DNA of 64,000 nucleotides, taken from assembly GCF_001746295.1 (NCBI RefSeq), contig NZ_MJAH01000011.1, positions 72,957 to 136,956 of the forward strand, in the 5' to 3' direction. The stretch comes from Streptomyces sp. LUP47B. GTDB lineage: Bacteria > Actinomycetota > Actinomycetes > Streptomycetales > Streptomycetaceae. A model generated the notes under the pieces. It was not told the DNA's origin, made no database searches, and saw only the letters and a program-made list of their open reading frames with translations. The position numbers and the translations under genes were made by a program. Shown here piece after piece: positions 58,830-64,000 of the stretch (its first letter is position 1; each line of letters begins with the position of its first letter).

Positions 58830-60002
58830 ATGACATCCATCAACGACGACACCTTCGTCCTGACGCCTCCCGAGGCCGTCGCACCCGTGCCCCGCGAGAA
58901 GGCCGGCGGGCTCGTCCCCGTCGACGACTCCGTGCGCACGGACATGGCCAAGAAGGCCTCCGCGTACGTCGAGGGGCTCGCGACCCTCGACGCCCGCTCG
59001 CCCGAGTTCGCCGGCAAGGTCGGTGAGATCACCGGGCTCGGTGCCGGCGAGATGCGCAGCGCCGCCGCGCAGTCCAACCGGATGCTGGAGCGGACCGTGC
59101 GCAGCCTGCCGGACAAGGGCGGGGACGCCCAGTCCCTGGTCGCGGGCTCGCTCGTCGAACTGCGGCGCGTGGTCGAGGACCTGGACCCCCGGGACCTGTC
59201 CGCCGCCAAGGGCCGCAGGTTCCTGTCCCGGCTCCCCGGCGGCAACAGGCTGCGCGATCACATGGCCAAGTACGCCTCCGCACAAGGGACCTTGAACAAG
59301 ATCGTGGGCTCGCTGCGCGGCGGCCAGGACGAACTGCGCCGGGACAACGCCGCGTTGCAGACCGAGCGGGTCCGCCTGTGGGAGACCATGGGCAAGCTCC
59401 AGGAGTACGTCGTGCTGACCGAGGCCCTGGACACGGCCGTCGAGCGGCACATCACCGCCGTAGAAGATCCGGAGGCGGCCGACTCGCTCCGCGCCGACGT
59501 CCTCTTCCCCGTCCGGCAGAAGCACCAGGACCTGCTGACCCAGCTCGCCGTCTGCGCGCAGGGCTACCTCGCCATGGACGTCGTTCGGCGCAACAACGAG
59601 GAGCTGATCAAGGGCGTCGACCGGGCGGCCACGACCACCGTGTCGGCGCTGCGCATCTCCGTGATGCTGGCATCCGCGCTCGACAACCAGAAGAAGGTCG
59701 TCGAGCAGGTCAACGCCCTGCGCGGGACCACCGAGGACCTGATCCGGGGCAACGCCGAGATGCTCGCGACCCAGAGCGGGGAGATCCAGCGCATCGCGGC
59801 CGACCCGGCGGTCGGCGCCGAGACACTGCGCTCCGCCTTCCAGCAGATCTACCGGACCCTCGACGCGATCGACACGTACAAGGTCCAGGCGACCGAGGTG
59901 ATGGCGGCGACCGTGGAGTCACTGACCTCCGAACTCCAGCAGGCGAGCGGGTACCTGGAGCGCAGCCGGTCGCAGGGCGCGCTGGAGGGGGGCCTCGGAT
60001 GA
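58830..60002 (+). CDS. telA: TelA-family (toxic anion resistance) protein
   Basis: 390 residues. Long helical protein of the TelA family: DKGGDAQSLVAGSLVELRRV, ALQTERVRLWETMGKLQEYV, and QNNEELIKGVDRAATTTVSA-type core (as RRNNEELIKGVDRAATTTVS). TelA proteins go with tellurite and stress systems, often near TerD/VWA. The stop overlaps the next start (ATGA). Confidence 0.85.
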   Translation: MTSINDDTFVLTPPEAVAPVPREKAGGLVPVDDSVRTDMAKKASAYVEGLATLDARSPEFAGKVGEITGLGAGEMRSAAAQSNRMLERTVRSLPDKGGDAQSLVAGSLVELRRVVEDLDPRDLSAAKGRRFLSRLPGGNRLRDHMAKYASAQGTLNKIVGSLRGGQDELRRDNAALQTERVRLWETMGKLQEYVVLTEALDTAVERHITAVEDPEAADSLRADVLFPVRQKHQDLLTQLAVCAQGYLAMDVVRRNNEELIKGVDRAATTTVSALRISVMLASALDNQKKVVEQVNALRGTTEDLIRGNAEMLATQSGEIQRIAADPAVGAETLRSAFQQIYRTLDAIDTYKVQATEVMAATVESLTSELQQASGYLERSRSQGALEGGLG

Positions 60003-61555
60003 GACGACACGCACTGGCCGTCTGCCTCGCGGCGCTCGGCCTGCTCACCGCCTGTACGGCACAGAAGGACGGGATCAGCGGCCTTTCGACGCCCGGCGTC
60101 CCCGGGCCCGCCGAGCCGGGCACCCTGCGCGTCCTGGCCTCCAGCGAGCTCAGCGACATGACGCCGGTGCTCGACCAGGTCGAGAAGGACACCGGCATCA
60201 AGGTCCGGCCGACGTACATCGGCACCCTGGACGCCGTGGACATGCTGGCGAAGGGCACGACCGACGGACGGTACGACGCCCTGTGGCTGTCGTCGAACGA
60301 CTATCTCCGGCTGCACCCCGACGCGGCCGCGAAGGTGGTCTCCGAGACGCCCGTCATGTCGAGCCCGGTCGCGATCGGCGTGAAGTCGGCGAAGGTGAAG
60401 GCGCTCGGCTGGAAGCCCGATGACGTCACCTGGTCCCAGGTCGAGCAGGCCGTCCAGGACGGAAAGCTGACGTACGGCATGACCGACCCGGCCCGCTCCA
60501 ACTCCGGCTTCTCCACACTGGTTTCGGTGGCCTCCGCCCTCTCCGGCGCCCAGTCGGCGCTCACCGACGCGGACGTCACCAAGGCCACGCCCCGGCTGAA
60601 GGAGTTCTTCAAGGGCCAGAAGCTGACCTCGGGTTCCTCGGGCTGGCTGGCCGCGACGTACGACCGGCGCGGCGACGTCGACGCCCTGCTCAACTACGAG
60701 TCCGTCCTCAAGGGCATCCCGGGACTGACCGTGATCCGCCCCCGCGACGGCGTGATCACCGCCGACTACCCGCTCACCACGCTCAAGTCCACGAACACAC
60801 GGACCCGCGAGGACGTCCGCCGGCTGACGGAGGACCTGCGCACCGAGAAGATCCAGCGGGAGATCACCGCGCGCACCCACCGCCGCCCGGTCGTCGCCTC
60901 GGTCCCTCCGGCTAGCGGTCTGGACACCACCCGCCGACGCGAACTGCCCTTCCCGGGCACCCGTCCCGTCGCCGACGGCCTGCTCGACTCCTACGAGAAC
61001 GAGCTGCGCCGCCCGTCGAGGACCGTGTACGTCCTGGACACCTCGGGCTCGATGGAGGGCGACCGCCTGGACCGCCTCAAGACGGCCCTCACCGACCTCA
61101 CCGGTGACTTCCGCGAACGCGAGGAGGTCACGCTGATGCCGTTCGGCTCACAGGTGAAGAGCGTGCGGACCCATGTGGTCGAGCCCTCGGATCCGCAGAC
61201 GGGCCTCGACGCGATCCGCGAGGACACCTCGGCGCTCTCCGCCGACGGGGACACCGCGATCTACACCTCGCTGGAGAAGGCGTACGGCCATCTCGGCGCC
61301 GGCCGCGACACGTTCACGTCGATCGTGCTGATGACGGACGGCGAGAACACGGCAGGGGCGAAGGCGAGGGACTTCGACACCTTCTACGCCGGGCTCGGCC
61401 GGGAGGCTCGCGACATCCCCGTCTTCCCCATCCTCTTCGGCGACTCCGACCGCTCCGAACTGGCCCATATCGCCGATCTGACCGGCGGCCGCCTCTTCGA
61501 CGCCCAACAGGGCTCGCTGGACGGCGCCTTCGAGGAGATCCGTGGCTATCAGTAG
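59999..61555 (+). CDS. Lipoprotein with solute-binding and von Willebrand A domains
   Basis: 518 residues. Lipobox AALGLLTACTAQ. Residues ~45-300 are solute-binding (TDPARSNSGFSTLVSVASAL); ~330-515 a VWA domain with MIDAS DTSGSMEGDRLDRL, and LMTDGENTAGAK. The fusion of a solute-binding fold to a MIDAS VWA on a lipoprotein is unusual and suggests ligand- or cation-dependent binding outside the cell. ATGA overlap with telA; 14-base overlap with the next gene. Confidence 0.83.
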   Translation: MRRHALAVCLAALGLLTACTAQKDGISGLSTPGVPGPAEPGTLRVLASSELSDMTPVLDQVEKDTGIKVRPTYIGTLDAVDMLAKGTTDGRYDALWLSSNDYLRLHPDAAAKVVSETPVMSSPVAIGVKSAKVKALGWKPDDVTWSQVEQAVQDGKLTYGMTDPARSNSGFSTLVSVASALSGAQSALTDADVTKATPRLKEFFKGQKLTSGSSGWLAATYDRRGDVDALLNYESVLKGIPGLTVIRPRDGVITADYPLTTLKSTNTRTREDVRRLTEDLRTEKIQREITARTHRRPVVASVPPASGLDTTRRRELPFPGTRPVADGLLDSYENELRRPSRTVYVLDTSGSMEGDRLDRLKTALTDLTGDFREREEVTLMPFGSQVKSVRTHVVEPSDPQTGLDAIREDTSALSADGDTAIYTSLEKAYGHLGAGRDTFTSIVLMTDGENTAGAKARDFDTFYAGLGREARDIPVFPILFGDSDRSELAHIADLTGGRLFDAQQGSLDGAFEEIRGYQ

Positions 61556-62153
61556 GTATCTGGAGTCCCGCAAGAACATCGCGGGAAGCGCGTGCGGTCT
61601 GGTCGGTCTGGTGCTGACCTTCGCGGGGGTGGCCGGCCCGTACTGGCCGGTGGTCGTGGCGGGGCTGTACGGCGCGGGCGCGCTGATCGCCCCGCCGGAG
61701 CGCCCCGCACCGCCGGACCTCCCGGACCCGTCGGCCCAACTGGACGAGGTGCGGGGGGACTTCGAGAAGGTCCGCGCCTATCTGACGGACATCGACCTGT
61801 CCGTCACGGCGGCGGCCCGGCTGCGGGAACTCACCGAGCTGCTGACCGCGCTGCTCGACGAGGGCTGGAGCAAGGAGCTGCTGGCCCATGACCCGGAGGG
61901 CGTGCACTCGCTGTCCCGGATCGTCCGGCGCGACCTGCCCGAGGCCGTCGACAGCTTCGTACGCACCCGGTGGTGGACGCGGATGACACCGGGCACGGAG
62001 TCCCCCGAACTCCACCTGGAACAGCAGCTGGGTCTCATGAAGCAGGAGGCGCAGCAGCTGGCGGCGGCACTCCGGGACACGGAGGCCCGCCGCCAGGAGA
62101 CCCACACCCGGTATCTGGAGGACCGGGGCGGGCACAACGGGGTCAGTGCGTGA
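61542..62153 (+). CDS. Membrane protein with C-terminal coiled coil
   Basis: 203 residues. SACGLVGLVLTFAGVAGPYW and VVVAGLYGAGALIA are two membrane helices, then helical ARLRELTELLTALLDEG and LHLEQQLGLMKQEAQQLAAA. GTG start inside the VWA gene (14-base overlap). Likely inner-membrane partner of the cassette; no family name. Confidence 0.65.
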   Translation: MAISRYLESRKNIAGSACGLVGLVLTFAGVAGPYWPVVVAGLYGAGALIAPPERPAPPDLPDPSAQLDEVRGDFEKVRAYLTDIDLSVTAAARLRELTELLTALLDEGWSKELLAHDPEGVHSLSRIVRRDLPEAVDSFVRTRWWTRMTPGTESPELHLEQQLGLMKQEAQQLAAALRDTEARRQETHTRYLEDRGGHNGVSA

Positions 62154-62181
62154 CCGAGGGTCTCGCACTGAGGGCAGCACG

Positions 62182-62281
62182 CCCCGCACGCCGTTGTGCG
62201 GGGCCGGTTCGTGACTCAGGGCCTGTCCTTGCGGACCTGCCCTCGTGCCGCCTCCCGCGGCCGGCCCGTGACGATCACGGG
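62182..62281. terminator. Two hairpins between convergent genes
   Basis: CCCCGCAC/GTGCGGGG with 6-base loop (62182-62203) and CCCGTGA/TCACGGG with 3-base loop (62265-62281). They lie between the tail-to-tail cassette and PEP carboxykinase genes and probably end transcription from both sides, though T tracts are short. Confidence 0.6.
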
Positions 62282-62325
62282 TCAGGGCTCCCATCGGGGC
62301 CGGCCACGGGGGTTCTCGGGGGGAC

Positions 62326-64000
62326 TCAGCCCAGGCGCTGCACCAGCGCGTGGTACTCGTCCCACAGCTCCTTCGGCGTGTGGTCGCCGAAGGTGTTGAG
62401 GTGCTCGGGGATCAGGGATGCCTCCTCCCGCCACACCTCCTTGTCCACCGTGAGCAGGAACTCCAGGTCGGACTCGGCCAGGTCGAGGCCCTTGGTGTCC
62501 AGCGCGTCCCTGGTCGGCAGGACGCCGATCGGGGTCTCGACGCCGTCGGCCTTGCCCTCCAGCCGCTCCACGATCCACTTCAGGACGCGGCTGTTCTCGC
62601 CGAAGCCGGGCCAGACGAACTTGCCGTCGTCGTTCTTGCGGAACCAGTTGACGTAGTAGATCTTCGGCAGCTTCGACTGGTCCTTGTCCTTGGCCACGTC
62701 GACCCAGTGCCCCATGTAGTCGCCCATGTTGTAGCCGCAGAACGGCAGCATGGCGAAGGGGTCGCGGCGCAGCTCGCCGACCTTTCCCTCGGCGGCGGCG
62801 GTCTTCTCGGAGGCCACGTTGGCGCCGAGGAAGACGCCGTGGTTCCAGTCGAAGGACTCCGTCACCAGCGGGACCGCGCTCGCGCGCCGCCCGCCGAAGA
62901 GGATCGCCGAGATCGGCACGCCCTTGGGGTCCTCCCACTCGGGCGCGATGATCGGGCACTGGGCGGCGGGGGTGGTGAAGCGGGCGTTGGGGTGGGCGGC
63001 CGGGACCCCGGATTCCGGGGTCCAGTCGTTGCCCTTCCAGTCGGTGAGGTGCGCCGGGGTCTCCTCCGTCATGCCCTCCCACCAGATGTCGTTGTCGTCG
63101 GTGAGGGCGACGTTGGTGAAGACGGAGTTGCCCCACAGCGTCTTCATCGCGTTGGCGTTGGTGTGCTCACCGGTGCCGGGCGCGACGCCGAAGAAGCCGG
63201 CCTCGGGGTTGATCGCGTAGAGGCGGCCGTCCTCGCCGAAGCGCATCCAGGCGATGTCGTCGCCGATCGTCTCGACGGTCCAGCCGGAGATGGTGGGCTC
63301 CAGCATGGCGAGGTTGGTCTTGCCGCAGGCGCTCGGGAAGGCGGCGGCGACGTACTTGGACTCCCCCTGCGGCGGGGTGAGTTTGAGGATGAGCATGTGC
63401 TCGGCGAGCCAGCCCTCGTCACGCGCCATGACGGAGGCGATGCGCAGGGCGTAGCACTTCTTGCCGAGCAGGGCGTTGCCGCCGTAGCCCGAACCGTAGG
63501 ACCAGATCTCGCGGGACTCCGGGAAGTGCGAGATGTACTTGGTGGAGTTGCACGGCCACGGGACGTCCGTCTCGCCCTCGGCGAGGGGGGCGCCGAGGGT
63601 GTGCACGGCCTTCACGAAGAAGCCGTCGGAGCCGAGTTCGTCGAGGACCGGCTGTCCCATGCGGGTCATCGTGCGCATGGAGACCGCGACATAGGCGGAG
63701 TCGGTGATCTCGACGCCGATCGCGGAGAGGTCCGAGCCGAGGGGGCCCATGCAGAAGGGGACGACGTACATCGTCCGGCCCTTCATCGAACCGCGGAAGA
63801 CGCCCTTCTCGCCGGCGAAGATGTCCCGCATCTCCCCCGGTGCCTTCCAGTGGTTCGTCGGCCCCGCGTCCTCCTCCTTCTCCGAGCAGATGAAGGTGCG
63901 GTCCTCGACGCGCGCGACGTCGGTCGGGTCGGAGGCCGCGTAGTAGGAGTTGGGGCGCTTGATCGGGTCGAGCTTCTTGAAGGTGCCCTTCGCCACGAGC
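62326..64000 (-). CDS. pckG: Phosphoenolpyruvate carboxykinase (GTP), N-terminus cut by window end
   Basis: About 557 C-terminal residues visible; the full enzyme is near 607. Converts oxaloacetate + GTP to PEP in gluconeogenesis. P-loop-like kinase motif AAAFPSACGKTNLAMLEP with the reactive Cys; TIGDDIAWMRFGEDGR; NMGDYMGHWVDVAKD; start of visible part SYYAASDPTDVARVEDRTFI. A GTG at 63996 is internal, not the true start, because conserved family residues lie upstream of KGTFKKLDP. Confidence 0.96.
   Translation of the reverse strand, partial: LVAKGTFKKLDPIKRPNSYYAASDPTDVARVEDRTFICSEKEEDAGPTNHWKAPGEMRDIFAGEKGVFRGSMKGRTMYVVPFCMGPLGSDLSAIGVEITDSAYVAVSMRTMTRMGQPVLDELGSDGFFVKAVHTLGAPLAEGETDVPWPCNSTKYISHFPESREIWSYGSGYGGNALLGKKCYALRIASVMARDEGWLAEHMLILKLTPPQGESKYVAAAFPSACGKTNLAMLEPTISGWTVETIGDDIAWMRFGEDGRLYAINPEAGFFGVAPGTGEHTNANAMKTLWGNSVFTNVALTDDNDIWWEGMTEETPAHLTDWKGNDWTPESGVPAAHPNARFTTPAAQCPIIAPEWEDPKGVPISAILFGGRRASAVPLVTESFDWNHGVFLGANVASEKTAAAEGKVGELRRDPFAMLPFCGYNMGDYMGHWVDVAKDKDQSKLPKIYYVNWFRKNDDGKFVWPGFGENSRVLKWIVERLEGKADGVETPIGVLPTRDALDTKGLDLAESDLEFLLTVDKEVWREEASLIPEHLNTFGDHTPKELWDEYHALVQRLG

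Noticed and set aside
63994..63996. GTG as the start of PEP carboxykinase
   Set aside because: The protein would lack about 50 conserved N-terminal residues; the frame stays open to the window edge.
1..64000. Prophage, integrative element or insertion sequence
   Set aside because: No integrase, transposase, att-like repeats at tRNA, or structural phage genes were found.
1..64000. tRNA or rRNA genes
   Set aside because: GTTCGA-like strings occur within coding sequence without cloverleaf arms.

Overview
The DNA is about 70% G+C with strong third-position G/C bias. Gene content (PhoH-family ATPase, cis-prenyltransferase, GTP-type PEP carboxykinase, Flp/Tad pilus genes, XRE/DUF397/ATPase trio, type VII secretion substrates, SigE-family sigma factor, DasR-type chitinase operator, a TTA codon in a regulator) fits a Streptomyces chromosome. 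I see no tRNA, rRNA, CRISPR, integrase or transposase, so this is chromosomal sequence with accessory patches, not an obvious mobile element.

Layout. 0-3.2 kb: start of a secreted coiled-coil/lytic-transglycosylase-like protein behind a ~0.4 kb leader, PhoH ATPase, cis-prenyltransferase. 3.2-3.9 kb: non-coding stretch with a strong minus-strand terminator and repeats. 3.9-7.4 kb: methyltransferase, LLM oxidoreductase whose 3' end has been tandemly copied five more times, RibD/DHFR-fold reductase, DUF192 protein. 7.5-15.2 kb: type VII secretion effector locus with an ADP-ribosyltransferase toxin, WXG-like proteins, two SseB-type proteins and a mycosin protease, but no membrane-channel genes. 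15.3-17.6 kb: unknown gene plus XRE/DUF397/ATPase trio. 17.8-21.1 kb: second ESX-like set (small target-like protein, 758-residue protein, lipoprotein). 21.4-22.6 kb: cytochrome P450. 22.6-33.8 kb: one long minus-strand Flp/Tad pilus locus containing its own histidine kinase/LuxR response regulator, pilin, and an OmpA-like protein. 34-41 kb: GH18 chitinase behind a DasR-like operator, small unknowns, SigE-family sigma factor with membrane partner, Nramp-related transporter, and two RsbW/MEDS-type ATPases. 41-45.9 kb: large AAA-LuxR regulator (with a TTA codon) and M14 carboxypeptidase. 45.9-53.4 kb: divergent cluster that looks like D-amino-acid/acyl-D-amino-acid use (GntP permease, RidA, IclR, PfkB kinase; PLP deaminase/aldolase and D-aminoacylase). 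53.4-57.1 kb: trypsin-like protease, Ser-rich membrane protein, alanine-type aminotransferase, small unknown. 57.2-62.2 kb: repeat array followed by a four-gene cassette: two solute-binding-like proteins (one fused to VWA), TelA, and a coiled-coil membrane protein. 62.3-64 kb: PEP carboxykinase, cut by the window end.

The most unusual features are three unrelated minisatellite-scale tandem arrays (132/133 bp at 4.8-5.6 kb, 105 bp in frame inside a sugar-kinase gene at 49 kb, ~136 bp at 57.3 kb), the orphan type VII ADP-ribosyltransferase toxin locus with its own mycosin, the TelA/VWA/solute-binding cassette, and a possible small RNA near 3.5 kb. All functional calls rest on reading the sequence and family knowledge; no searches were run.
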